DNA of 64,000 bases, from NCBI RefSeq assembly GCF_021155765.1, contig NC_060117.1, positions 633,501 to 697,500 on the forward strand. The letters run 5' to 3'. Position numbers and translations under genes: made by a program. This document shows, piece by piece, positions 41,987 through 60,395 of this stretch. The notes beneath the pieces were generated by a model. That model was not told the DNA's origin and made no database searches. It was given only the letters and a program-made list of their open reading frames with translations. The stretch comes from Diprion similis (Eukaryota; Arthropoda; Insecta; Hymenoptera; Diprionidae). Each line of letters opens with the position of its first letter. The first letter of the stretch is position 1.

Positions 41987-42120
41987 GACGCAGTTAGTAC
42001 GATGATGATCCTTAAATATTTCAAGCGATCGTGTGCGTGACACGCTAATCCTTACTCCGTAATGATAACATCGAATTACTCAAATTCATCCTAGCGTATT
42101 TTACATTTTATATTAGATGG

Positions 42121-42180
42121 TATTATTATTGTTGTTGTTGTTGTTTTTGTTGTTGTTGTTATTATTATTACTATTGTGAT
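42121..42180. repeat. (GTT)n/(ATT)n microsatellite
   Basis: ATT units, then GTTGTTGTT units, then ATT units again. Confidence 0.85.
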
Positions 42181-45022
42181 TATTGTGGTCCATTTTGTAA
42201 CAATTTGGGGCTGACTTGTCACAAAATGATCCAGAAGAAACACTCTACCGTCATTGATAATTTTATCGTACATGCATATTACGATATTTATACACGTACG
42301 CACATATCCATATATGTGTGTGTGTGTGTATGTGTGTGTGCGTGTGTGCGTACGAATTATCCATAGAGTAACACATTTTCTATATTTATATATTATATAC
42401 ATACATTTATCGGCGTATATGATATATAAATAGGTATGCAGTAAACCGTTAGTTTAAAATATTAATAATTAAGATTGTAATATTTTTGTTAGTTAGTTTC
42501 CCGTTCATCTAATTCTTATTATTATTGTTACAGCTAAACATCGAAACATTTTTGGCAAACTACAACCAGCTCCGCCGTCGTCCGCCATTCTTATACGTTG
42601 CATGGCAAACGTTGCGCATCTCAAAACCGTCCGCTGAGCTTTGCACGATCGAGATGATTATTGAAAAGAAGATTATTGAGAAAGGGATCTCTTATACGAT
42701 AAACGACTCGATCAAATACGCCGCACGACAAAGACTCTCGTTCGGCTTTTCGATTCGTGATAAATTTATAATAAATATATACGTAATGCTTGATTGTTAA
42801 ACCAGCGGTTTTCTTCTTTCTCATCCTCTATCTTACAGCGTAAGCTCTCTACACTCGATGGTTAATATAATATTATCAATATTTTGTAGTTTTACTTTAG
42901 TTTGTTTTTCTTGTTATTATTTTATTTATTTTTTTTTCGTCCGTTTTTTCTTTTCTTTTGACTTGTTTAAGTACACCGATCACACTTTATACCTAATGCA
43001 CACATCTTTCTTGATACAATCTAATCTGTTCTTGTGGTTACGCGGTGGAAACTCGGAAAACGATTCAGACGCGCAAATTACACGATCGAAAGAACCGTTC
43101 GGCGTGCCTTCGCCCGATAGTTGTTGTATAATTAATTTGTTCGCTTACTTATTTACGCATATTTTATATTTTATAGATTCTCCACTGTCCCATAACGAGC
43201 CGAGAATTGTTTTCAAGTCTTAAAGGTACCTAACTAGAGACAACATGTACGAATATCCTGGAAGGTGCATCAATGACTAATCTTTTTTTTTTTTTTCTGT
43301 TTTTGTTTTTTTTCCTTTTCTTTAATCTTATTTCTATTCTACAACTTCATTTTTCTTTTCCGCCTCTGCTTACGTCTGCAGTGTATCTCAATTAAACGTT
43401 ATATCGCGTATAATTTTCTTAATTTCTTTTTATCATGTTTGTTCAAATTCTTGAAATAATCTTTTACATACGATCATTATATTTTCACGGTAGGCGTACG
43501 CTAAAATAATTTATATATACTCTGGTCAGACCACCTGTGGCCTGCATATATTATATAATCTTAATTTATCATTTTATAAGTGTTTTTTTTTCGTTTTTCG
43601 TTTTTTTTTTCTTTTTCTTTTTGTTGTTATTATTATTTCATTTTATTTCTCTTTACCTCTTGTTTTAAATGTATATATATATATGCACTTGTGTCCAAAT
43701 AGATATTATATTTTTTCAACAAATTATGGCGTTATCATAGAAATAGGGGGTTTGGAACCTGACTTATAAAATCATTGGTTATTATCCATTTATTCATTTA
43801 TTAGATTTGTCAATAATATTATCACGCGGGCTTGAAATAACTAATCTGAGATGGGGAAAGAATCAGGTTCTACCCGAAGCGGAATTTAAATGTACAAACA
43901 AAAAATGCAATAATCATGGAAAACAGAATTCGCTATTTGCTTAAATAATCTTACTATAAATTTAACGATTCAAAAGTAACAATAGATAAAATTTTTGACT
44001 AATTAAACGAACCGAAGTTATGATCGCAGAATCTTTGTATTCTTTTCTTTTTTTTTAAACACAATTTCTAACGTTTTTATACCATTTTTGAAAAAGCTTC
44101 GGATCTCACACATTTTCTTCTTTTCTTTTTTTTCTTTTCTTTTATTAATACTTTTGTGCATGGGCTAAAACTTATAAAGTTTCGTGCAATTGCAATCGCA
44201 TTCGCCAACCTTTACCAAAAGTTGCTATCCTTCAGGTAAATATTTGTGCAAAATTTGTCGTGGTTTACGTTCCTTTTTTTCTCTAGTTATTCCCTTTTCT
44301 TTTTTATTTTTATGTTCGTTTTTTTTGCGTGCTAGTTACCAGCAGTAACGCGCCAAGATCAAACGAACGAGATAAAAAATAAAAATTTATTTATATATAT
44401 ATATATATATATATGTCAATGTAATAAATAAATAATAAACTACTGTTCGTCAATCATTATATTGCGTTACTGCATTTAAACACAACCTCCACCTACGTTT
44501 TCTTCTTCCTTTTTTCCTATCATCAGGTTTATCCAAAAATGAATCGTCTATACCGATGAGTTTTGTAATGAAAATTAAAAAATAAAAAAGAATCAATACT
44601 CCACTTGGCTCGTTATAAGTACTTTAGCTATCTCTCATTCTCGCCTTCTTCCTTTTCTACGATCAGCTACAAGCAGCACAATCGTTTGTTATACTTTCTT
44701 CTCTGTCACATATAAATATTTGCGATATGCTTAATTTCTTGTAAATCATCTGATCTTCCTTTTGTTTTGTGTTTTTTTTTCCCTTCTCAGGGACAAATCA
44801 GACCTCATCAGGTCCCATCGCTGTATACGTTTTGTTACTTGTTTAATTTCCAATTTTCCCTCCGATTCAAGCCTTACGCTATTCTTCAGTTTTCTTTAAA
44901 ATCAAGTTGAATTAATTTAAACCCATACCAAACAGTTTCCCTCTCGTAGAATTCGATCAACGAAACATTACTTACAAACCTCGGAAATGACGAAGAGGGT
45001 ATTGGAAAAAAATAAATAAATA

Positions 45023-45052
45023 AAAAGAAAAAAAAAAAAAAAAAAAAAAAAA
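45023..45052. repeat. Poly-A tract (poly-T on the PKC strand)
   Basis: About 28 of 30 bases are A. On the minus strand it directly follows a donor-like CAA|GTAAGT located 37 nt past the PKC stop, giving a T-rich intron start or 3' UTR tract. Confidence 0.85.
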
Positions 45053-45094
45053 CTTACTTGATCGTAACATCGAAGTGGTTTTTATCGACTGCGT

Positions 45095-52248
<7,154 letters not shown>

Positions 52249-54541
52249 TTTTCCTGTCTCCCTGCCACTTTATTGTATACTCTTGACGTTGATACCTCAG
52301 GTGTTTTTGACAGTCCGCTAAGGTGGGTGACTCTCCCTTTTTCTTTACTTGTTCTCGGATTTATACTCGAATTCGAATATCGAGAGAATCCCTGGGGATG
52401 TAAACCGGGACAATTTACGAGAGGGTGAGAGTGAAACGGGAGGAAAATAGGAATCAAAGTTTAACGCGGTGATTCCTGTTTATTTTGTGACTGATCGGTT
52501 CCTGTTCTTCCTCCACTTCTCCTTCTGCTTCTTATTATTATTATTGTTGTTATTATTATATATTTTTTTCTTTTTTTTTCCTATTTATCCGTAGTATTTT
52601 TCTTCTCGTCTAACGTTGAGCGTTCACCTTCACCGTCGGTGGTATTAGTGTTGGTGCAGCCGAGGACAGTAACGGTGTGTAGTTGTTGGGTCGAGTAAAA
52701 CAGAGTTTGGTAGTCGGTTGCAAAAAAAAGCGGACTCCCTCTCAGCGATTTTTTCTCCGTTCCTTTTTCTCCTATTTCTTATTTCTCTTTATTCCGGTCA
52801 CCGTTGCTCAACAATTAACACTGGTTCTTCCTCCTCCCGACGTTTGCACATAATACTTAACAACTAGCGTAGCATAGCAGTGTCGAACGAGACACTTTAA
52901 TAAAAAAGTCGGGGTTAAACGACATTGACGAGTTACAGACCCGCCGCGATACCCTGACAGCCATCAAGGTCGATTTTCCGTAAAAATTCACCGACTCCGA
53001 TGCGACTAACGAGGGGGAAACAAAAACTCGAGACCCAGGGCTCGATCCGCACGGCTATCCAAGGCACATCCAAGGGCCCCTTTAACACGTCCGAGATATA
53101 CGCGGCGGAACCACGGCGGAACGGGGAATACGGGGATATCTAACGCTGCTCGTTCGTTCGTTCGCTCCCTCCCTTGCTTCCCTCGCCTCCCTTGTCACCC
53201 TTTCACCCTCCTGCTTCCAGGCCGCCTTCAGCCGCCTTGCGTCCGTCCTTCGTCGCTCCGTCAGCACAGACGTCGCGCTCCGTCGCTCGATCGGTTCGTC
53301 CGTCGCGTCGTCGCCCAGTCGCCGCGGTACCATTCGCGGAATTTCGACCACAGCATGGAGCATGGAGAGCATGGAGTAGAAGGATCCGAAACTGTGGAAT
53401 CGACGTAGAGTTTACACTCCTAGAGTAAGCATCTCAATGGCCGCTCGCGTGTGGTATAAAATGGGTATAAAGGTATAAAGTACAGAGTTGTCTATTTCGT
53501 AATCGAGAATCGACAAGATAAATTCAGCGCCGAGCGGCGCCCTCTGCGGACTATCCTGCACCTTGTGTGCTCTGAGCCCTGCACGCGCAATTCAGTCGGT
53601 ACGTAGAGGCGACAAGAAATTACGTTACCATCGCTCACCGCGTGTATGTGAGTCGAATATACCTATATTATTACAAAGTAGCTATTCGTCCTGAATACAA
53701 ATCTTTATCAATATGTAGGGCGTACAAAACGTCTTCTATATACCCGTTGGAGTCGAACGAAATGAGAGAACCAATTTTGTCTGCAAGAGATATATTATAG
53801 GTTACATACTTCACGTTGTGAGATTCAACGACTGTAGAAATGAGCGCGCCGCCGAAGTCGCTACATTTTTATTTGAATTTAAGAGCCTTTGATGACCTGT
53901 ATGTCCTGATTTATTTTGCTTGCGCTGTCGAATATCTCGAAACTTCAAATAACATCCGAGCACTAGTGTGTCCACAGTGAGAAACGAGTATCAAAATATA
54001 ACGATCCAGCAACATGATCTAATAAAGGTAAAATTCAATTCTACGAAGGCGGTTCGTCGGAAGAATTTCTATCCAGTACTTACGCATCTTGTTGAGTAGC
54101 ATTTTGCGTATCACTTGCTACGTCCAGGTATTCTAACACAAAATGTTGTGTATAAAATAAAATCTCCAATTCTCGTGCTCCTTGTTATTTTCCTTCTTTG
54201 CGATCCCAAAACGTCAAGTCGGTCCGTCACTTTTTTCCTTAGAGGTATGTATATAGAAAAAGAAAAATCCCGCCAAAAATTTTTCGGATAACTTCATGGA
54301 TATGACCCTTCGTTTTCCTTGCCTGCATTGCCGCTGTGGACAAAACTAGCAAAACTAGAGTAACGCCGCGCCATTCGACCAGCATTGTTTCGAGAAATAA
54401 TTTTCAATGACGAATGCATGTCGGTAACGTAGCGATAAGTAGTTTCGACCGGATCATGCGTATGTGACGTCAGTTGGCAATGGAACCCGTCAGGCATTAA
54501 AAGGAAAAGAAGACGTCAGGTGGCTGGACACTCAATAAAGT
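52249..54541. other. Divergent intergenic region between PKC (-) and ISCA2 (+)
   Basis: The first ~200 bp on the minus strand are probably PKC 5' UTR. A GC-richer, CpG-containing stretch lies at about 52,980-53,640 with CGTTCGTTCGTTCG-type repeats; it may hold the PKC promoter and a non-coding first exon. No protein-coding exon is recognised. An ATT microsatellite sits near 52,530-52,562. Confidence 0.45.
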
Positions 54542-55469
54542 ATGGCGAAACTGGGGCAGGCAGTGAGGGATCTCTCCTCCAATTTCTCCTCGAACCAGTA
54601 TTTTTCGCGACTACTTCTCACGTGAGTAACGTATTCGCAATTCAAACGCGATTACGGAAATGTGAAATGGGAAACCAGTGACGTAGATTATTCGGTATTT
54701 ATCGTTCGATCCCAAGACCACGGGATTACGTTTCATTCATTTATATTTTCGTTTGGCAACGTCGACGTTCGGTCGGCCATCCCATCAAAACAAGACTTCT
54801 ATACCCGCCCTCTAACCTCATCATGTCACACGATGTTACCAAGATCGATATTTACATCGAGCCATCGATAAAGTGGAGCTGATACTTGGAGAAAGTCTCA
54901 TCAGATTTTCTTCTTATTCATTCATTCATACTAATATTACGCTTCTTCGCATTTCTTCTGTGACGATATCTATTTATGGGTTGTTAATTTTCAGGTCGCC
55001 ATGGCGCAGTGGTATCTGGGCTTCGGCACGCTGGGCATCTGCAAGCAATACATCCCCAGCTCCGCAAGATACCGGCCTAATCGTCAGCGACAGCTGTGCT
55101 CAGCGCTTGAAAGAATTGGCAACTGGCGCTGAACAGGCGTGCCTAAGAGTTACTGTAGAAGGAGGCGGATGCTCAGGATTTCAGTATAAATTCGATCTTG
55201 ACTCAACGATAAACGAAGATGACAGGTATGCCTATCCCCTTTTAAAAGGTTGGATTTCATGTTTTGCTAACGATAAAATTATTCTTTCCAGAGTTTTTCA
55301 AAAAGACGGAGTCAAAGTGATCATAGATACAACTTCGCTGGAATATGTCAAGGGATCGACAGTTGAATATCACAAGGAACTGATTCGTTCGGCTTTTAGA
55401 ATAACAAACAACCCTCTAGCTGAACAAGGCTGTAGCTGCGGCGCGAGTTTCGCTATTAAAGTAGACTGA
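54542..55469 (+). CDS. ISCA2: Mitochondrial iron-sulfur cluster assembly protein ISCA2
   Basis: An A-type Fe-S carrier acting late in mitochondrial 4Fe-4S cluster assembly with ISCA1 and IBA57. Three exons, 54542-54621, 54995-55225 and 55292-55469, join in phase (2, 2) to 162 residues ending in TGA. The first ~55 residues are Arg/Ser/Ala-rich with few acids, as expected for a mitochondrial presequence. The A-type fold follows, with the conserved cysteines in [10 protein letters not shown] and [10 protein letters not shown]. Intron 2 is only 66 bp, lacks a stop and is a multiple of three, so unspliced RNA would encode 22 extra residues. The start is the only ATG in frame in exon 1, and the transcript converges on PPP1R21. 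Length fits the family (about 150-160). Confidence 0.95.
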
Positions 55470-55566
55470 CCCAATACAATCATAATTTTTAGTAGATAGT
55501 CGTCTCGAATCTAATTTTCGGTCTTCAAAATGGTCCATATATTTTTACAGACTCGCAGTGATTGCG

Positions 55567-55572
55567 AATAAA
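55567..55572 (+). promoter_or_regulatory. Poly(A) signal of ISCA2
   Basis: AATAAA 97 bp past the stop. A second one at 55764-55769 could extend the 3' UTR. Confidence 0.5.
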
Positions 55573-55976
55573 TCGTTAATTTATTTTGTATTTCTTAAGT
55601 GGTAGTCGATGTTTTAAGTCAAATGTACTTGTATGTACATAAGTACATATACATATACGTATGTATATATTTATAGATATATTACGTGAAACTCTGTCAC
55701 GTTTATTATTAGTGAGAGATAAGTTGTTACCAAAAAATTGCACATAGGTTGTTGATCATTCCTAATAAAATTCGAAAAAAATGATCAAGAAAAACTTTAA
55801 ATTGTATATTTCTATTCATTTCATTTACCGACGTTGGATTTTCAATCCCATCAATAACTGACCGCGATTATTCTGTGTTAGGTAAAATGAAACTGAATAT
55901 TTAACATTGACCAAATTCTACAATTGAACGTAATGGATATCATTGTGTTATTTACATGAGATTATGTTGTACACTA

Positions 55977-55982
55977 TTTATT
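55977..55982 (-). promoter_or_regulatory. Poly(A) signal of PPP1R21
   Basis: AATAAA on the minus strand, about 70 bp after the PPP1R21 stop, in the spacer shared with the convergent ISCA2. Confidence 0.5.
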
Positions 55983-56052
55983 ATGATAATCACACAGATC
56001 AACAGGCATTTCCATGGAATGTGACATAGACCGCAGCTTAATGCCAGCAAGT

Positions 56053-57759
56053 TCATTTTTGTTTCCCTTTTTTCGCGTTCTGAAAAATAAAAAAAAAATA
56101 GCAATGATCTATTAATGCGTACAAATCGCGGATCCTGACTCAGCTCACCTTATTCCCTAACTCAAACTTGAGCTGCTGTATCTCCTCTGTTTGCTGAATC
56201 AATTTATCGTTCATGTTGGCAAGGTGCTCACTTATAGTGCTAAGCTGAGCTTTGTAATTTCCCTCCTGTACTTCGTGATCCTCGCGCATTACTGCAAGAC
56301 TTGCCTGCAATTCCTGCAATGCCTCCTCGCACTGTTGCCTCTTAGACTCGCTCGTTTCCAAGTGTATATTCATTATTTCAGTCTGCAAGTACAAACAATT
56401 TTTAATAGAATACATATTTGAAACAGTTTAGAATCTACCTGTACTCACATCTGCAGCTATAGCCAAATTTCTTATGTGATAAACGTGTTTTTCCGAAATT
56501 AGTTCATCAATCTGCTGTTTATAATACTCCTTGATTCGTGATTCACGAGCCTCAATCTCTTCAGGAATGGCAAACGGTGACCTGAGCCTTCCTAGCTGAA
56601 AGATGGAAAGTAGGTGTCATGAGTGGGTGATAAATATTAATGAGCGGTAATAGAATATCACTGATTTACCATATTAGATAGTTCTACAGATTCGGCAGTA
56701 TTACTGTGAATTTGACTAGTTCTCGTCTCTTCGATTGCTTTCAATTGATCAAACTTTATCTTGAGCACGTTGTACTCTGACTTCCAGAAGTTGACTTGCT
56801 TTTCCAGTTCAAACAATCTGGCAATGTCAAGTTCTTCGTTTGTTTCTTCCTGCGAAACAGACTTCTCAGGGATCCTGGATGTGGCGCGAGGACCAAGGAG
56901 TCTCTGGGGCGAGGGTGAATTCGAGGGCTTTGATTCTGGGTGGTGAATATGATGGACGCCGTACCCAGAATCGGAATCCTCTGTTTCACAGTCGTTTAAA
57001 TTTCGTGCCGAATCTTTGTGCAATGAATCCTTTTCCCCGTTTTGTCGTGATACAGAATTATCATGCTTGTCGCTCAACTTCTTCTGCAGTTCGTTGCGCT
57101 CCTTTTCAAATCTGGCTATCGCGGCGTGGTGCTTGCTTTCCAGTTCAGCTCTGTTTTTCTCCGACTGGTCAAGCTTGAACTCCAACTGATCTATCCTCTC
57201 GTTGAGTCCGACGATCTCAACCTCCTTGTCGCTGAGTTGAGAAATCAGCTGAGCGTTCTCAACGATCTTTTTCTGGAACTCCTCATCTAGGATGTGATTC
57301 GGCACGGGAAGAGGGAACGTAGCGTTCTTCTTCTCAGAGGATTTACTGCGGTTCTTTTTACCTCTGTTCTGGATTCCGTCCAATTCTTCTTGCAGTACTG
57401 TGACGCGTTTCGTAAGTTGCTGATTTCGGAACGACAAGCTGTCCAGCTCCTGTTCGCTGCGTCGTAACTCAACATCCTTTTCTTTCAGCTGTTCGCAAAG
57501 GTCCCCGTTGCGCGTCTGTTCATCTATAACTGCTTTCTTCAACACGCTAGCCTGTGCACGGATCTAAAACCACAAGGATTTCAATGTATCGGAGGTCAAG
57601 GTCGCCGTTTCAAATTGGCTCAAGAACAATCAAGTTATCCTTCGCTTGTCTATTCTATTATATCTTACTGTTGTAAGCTTAGTATACTCTACAAACCTTG
57701 GAGTATTCTGTAGCGATCTTTTGATACTTCGTTTGCAGCTGGTCGTTCGTACCCTCCAT
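56053..57759 (-). CDS. PPP1R21: PPP1R21 (KLRAQ-motif) homologue, short form lacking the central domain
   Basis: The vertebrate protein (FERRY complex, early endosomes, mRNA and cargo sorting) is about 780 residues and mostly coiled coil. Here five exons, 57759-57697, 57563-56670, 56595-56449, 56382-56149 and 56079-56053, give 454 residues. The N-terminus reads QTKYQKIATEYSK then IRAQASVLKKAVIDEQ, the KLRAQ block. Long coiled coil follows to about residue 200, then a Ser/Pro-rich linker, then coiled coil matching the vertebrate C-terminal third, ending ISEHLANMNDKLIQQTEEIQ. The 27-nt last exon encodes NAKKGKQK and stop, like the basic tail of the vertebrate protein. If the last donor is not used, the frame stops after VS instead. 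The central helical region of the vertebrate protein has no counterpart in the exons or introns seen. Confidence 0.9.
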
Positions 57760-58527
57760 CACTATACGGGTTTATTTATTTACTTACTTACCTCGAACTG
57801 TTGACTGTCTTAAGATATTGATACGCGGAATTGAAACGCGGAGCATTTGCGCTCAAGGTGCCGTGTCGACAGTGCACATCAGTAACAATGAAACATCGCC
57901 CCCGATTTAAGATGCTACCCTATATAGTTGAAACGCTAACGCTAAAGCAGGACGAGGATTAAATTATTATCAGACACTTGGATGCCGAGCGAGGGCATTT
58001 TTCTACACTGTTAAAATATAAGTATACAACGGAGGCGGTGTCGTCCGCCACTTTACGCCCCCCTCGCAAACGCGTCAAAACTCAATTCATTTTATTGCCA
58101 CTGTCCTGTCAAATTGTCAAAAGCAACTGGTGTGAAGGCAGCCGCGGTTACTCGGACGGTATCTCACAGGAAAAATCGATCAATCGCGCAAACTCTGCCT
58201 GCACGAGCGAGGCAGATGAGAGGAGGAGGAAAAAGGAAGAAACAGAAATTGAGGTTAGGACTCACGCGATACCCTCGTCACGCTTGTCACGCTTGTCGCA
58301 CGTCAACAATCGTGCCAATCTTTACATTTTTGGAAAATCATCGTTCGTCAGCTGGGTGTCTTCGGTAAAAAAATCAGCAAACCGGCGGGGATAAAGATCA
58401 ACAGTTTGAATCGCTAAGACGTCGCATCTTGTCATTTGAGGTTATGCGCGAATTTTCATTCGCTACGTGCCAGAGTAAAGTACTCTGTTTTATTCACTGA
58501 CGTTGACTGATCATTGCTAAGCCGAAA
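57760..58527. promoter_or_regulatory. Head-to-head promoter region of PPP1R21 (-) and ZPR1 (+)
   Basis: A 768-bp spacer separates two divergent start codons; both promoters and 5' UTRs must lie here unless upstream exons exist. No TATA box stands out. No coding sequence is recognised. Confidence 0.5.
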
Positions 58528-60197
58528 ATGACGGCGAAGGAAAGCCAGCCACAGCTGGAAAGGCGACAGCCGTTATTCCGCGACTTGACTGCCGAGGATC
58601 CTGAACCAGAAGCTACAGAGATCTCAAGTCTCTGCATGAATTGCGGTGAGAATGTAAGACTGGGATTTTTCAGGTGGCGCGAGACGGTTTCGCTCCCAGG
58701 AGCGAGCAATTTTACGTTTGTTCTTCTTCCAGGGAATGACAAGGCTCCTTCTGACGAAGATTCCCCATTACAAGGAAGTAGTCCTGATGTCGTTCAGCTG
58801 TGAACACTGCGGCTGTCGTAACAACGAAATCCAGAATGCTGGCAAAACTCTCGACAAGGGGATAAAAGCTGTCCTCCACGTCTCCAGAGCCTCTGATCTC
58901 AACAGACAAGTGGTCAAGTCAGACTTCACAGGAGTCAGAATACCTGAGTTAGACTTTGAAATACCTCCGCAATCTCAGAAAGGAGGTAACAGTCGTCGTT
59001 GCATTTGAAACGGGTGCTTTTTTATAGAAATTCTTTTCAAAAGTCACTTGCATTCCATTTTCCAGAAGTAACAACCGTCGAAGGTATCATAGATCGTGCC
59101 ATCGCTGCTCTGGAACAAGATCAATCCGTACGCAGGACGCAGGATGCAGAGGGCGCCGCCAAGATCGATTTGTTTGTGGCAAAGATGCGGGCTCTGAAGC
59201 TTCTTGACGAACCGTTCAGGATAATCTTTGAGGACATATCTGGGAATTGTTATGTAGAGAATCCAAATGCCCCTGCGTTAGATCCTAATTGCAGTGTAAC
59301 TCATTTCAAAAGAACCAAGGAACAAGATCACCTTCTCGGAATCTATCCGGAAAACGAAGATGCGGCCCTGCTCAAACCAATCAAAGAAGGCGAATACTCG
59401 CTTGAAGAGATACAAGGCGAGGTTCTGACCTTTCCAACAAACTGTCCAAACTGCAACAATCCATGCGAAACGAATATGAAAATGACGAGTATCCTTTTTA
59501 GCGTAGTATTTTGTTATTTTATTTCTGTTTTTTCTCTGAAAGTGAATTCTCTAGGATTTTTAAGCGATGTTAACCATTTTTCTTTAATACCGAATGTAGA
59601 ATTTTGGAATATTTCAAACCTCTGTGATTCTTAACAAAAAAGTATTCAGACATCCCACACTTCAAAGAAGTCGTCATCATGGCTACAACTTGCGAAATCT
59701 GCGGGAACCGCACCAACGAAGTTAAGAGCGGGAGCGGAATTGAACCCTACGGCCTAAGGATAGAGGTGCAGGTGAAAGGAACGGAGGACTTCAGCAGGGA
59801 TGTTCTGAAGTCAGAAACGTGCAGCATTATTATACCAGAGCTTGAGCTAGATGGAGGTTGCGCAGCGTTAGGTGGACGTTTCACAACTGTCGAAGGGGTG
59901 CTACAGGCCACGAAGGAGCAAATAATTTCATCCTCAACCTTAATCGGTGATAGCAGTGACAAAGGTGCTGTTGATCGTATGAATAATTTTATCGGTCGTT
60001 TGGACTCAGTTTTAAGTGGAAACACAGCAGTTACTTTGATTCTTGACGATCCAGCTGGAAATAGTTATGTTCAAAGTCTCGCGGACCACGGTCCTGACGA
60101 AAGGTTGAAAATTACGAGGTACGAAAGAAATTATGAGCAAAATGAAGAACTCGGCCTGAACGATATGAAGGTTGAAAATTACGAAAAGGAGAACTAA
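58528..60197 (+). CDS. Zpr1: Zinc finger protein ZPR1
   Basis: A conserved eukaryotic protein that binds eEF1A and, in animals, the SMN complex, moving to the nucleus on growth signals. Exons 58528-58653, 58733-58985, 59066-59488 and 59650-60197 join in phase to 449 residues plus TAA, close to the family's ~460. It has the duplicated architecture: first C4 finger CMNC...CEHC, first alpha-helical/beta domain with TTVEGIIDRA, then second finger CPNC...CEIC and the second domain with FTTVEGVL and DDPAGNSYVQ. The C-terminus holds the hallmark NEELGLNDMK. The donor of exon 3 was chosen so that KMTNIPHFKEV is continuous across the junction. The start ATG has adequate context (AAAATGA) and matches the usual short N-terminal extension. 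It runs convergently into DNAL1. Confidence 0.97.
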
Positions 60198-60349
60198 ACC
60201 TCTTTCACTCTTTTACAACCTAATTGAGACATGGGAACGATTTTTTGTTAAAAATTTTTCCCAACACTTAACATTTTAAATACATTTGTACATGATCGAT
60301 ATAATTTATCTTTTGTGATCAATTTGGAAGACACGTGCATTCGTGGTGA

Positions 60350-60362
60350 AATAAAATTTATT
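60350..60362. promoter_or_regulatory. Bidirectional poly(A) signal shared by ZPR1 and DNAL1
   Basis: AATAAAATTTATT: AATAAA on the + strand (60350-60355) and, one base on, TTTATT (60357-60362), which is AATAAA on the minus strand. It lies 153 bp past the ZPR1 stop and 34 bp past the DNAL1 stop. Confidence 0.6.
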
Positions 60363-60395
60363 TGAGGCAGTAAGTTCAGAAAACATAAAGCAGCC

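Larger units (their letters stand above)
32494..45094. other. 12.6-kb AT-rich spacer between convergent myosin and PKC genes
   Basis: No supported protein gene. The stretch is dominated by (TA)n, (ATT)n, poly-T and CATA-type repeats, with a palindrome at 41,779-41,986 and a small inverted-repeat element at 38,398-38,520. Some of it may be long 3' UTR of either gene. Short islands of more balanced composition (about 36,360-36,530 and 42,535-42,760) are open in one frame but match nothing I recognise. Confidence 0.6.

Noticed and set aside
42525-42800. 91-codon + strand frame after TATTGTTACAG
   Set aside because: The acceptor looks good, but no partner exon, donor or homology is visible; kept only as a note in the spacer description.
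45023-45052. Poly-A tail of a processed retrocopy
   Set aside because: No coding remnant or target-site duplication adjoins it; neighbouring sequence is ordinary PKC 3' UTR/spacer with many other A/T runs.
53082-53372. 96-codon Arg-rich minus-strand frame upstream of PKC
   Set aside because: GC-rich promoter-like DNA with CGTTCG repeats produces long open frames; no domain or splice link to the PKC C2 start at 52248.
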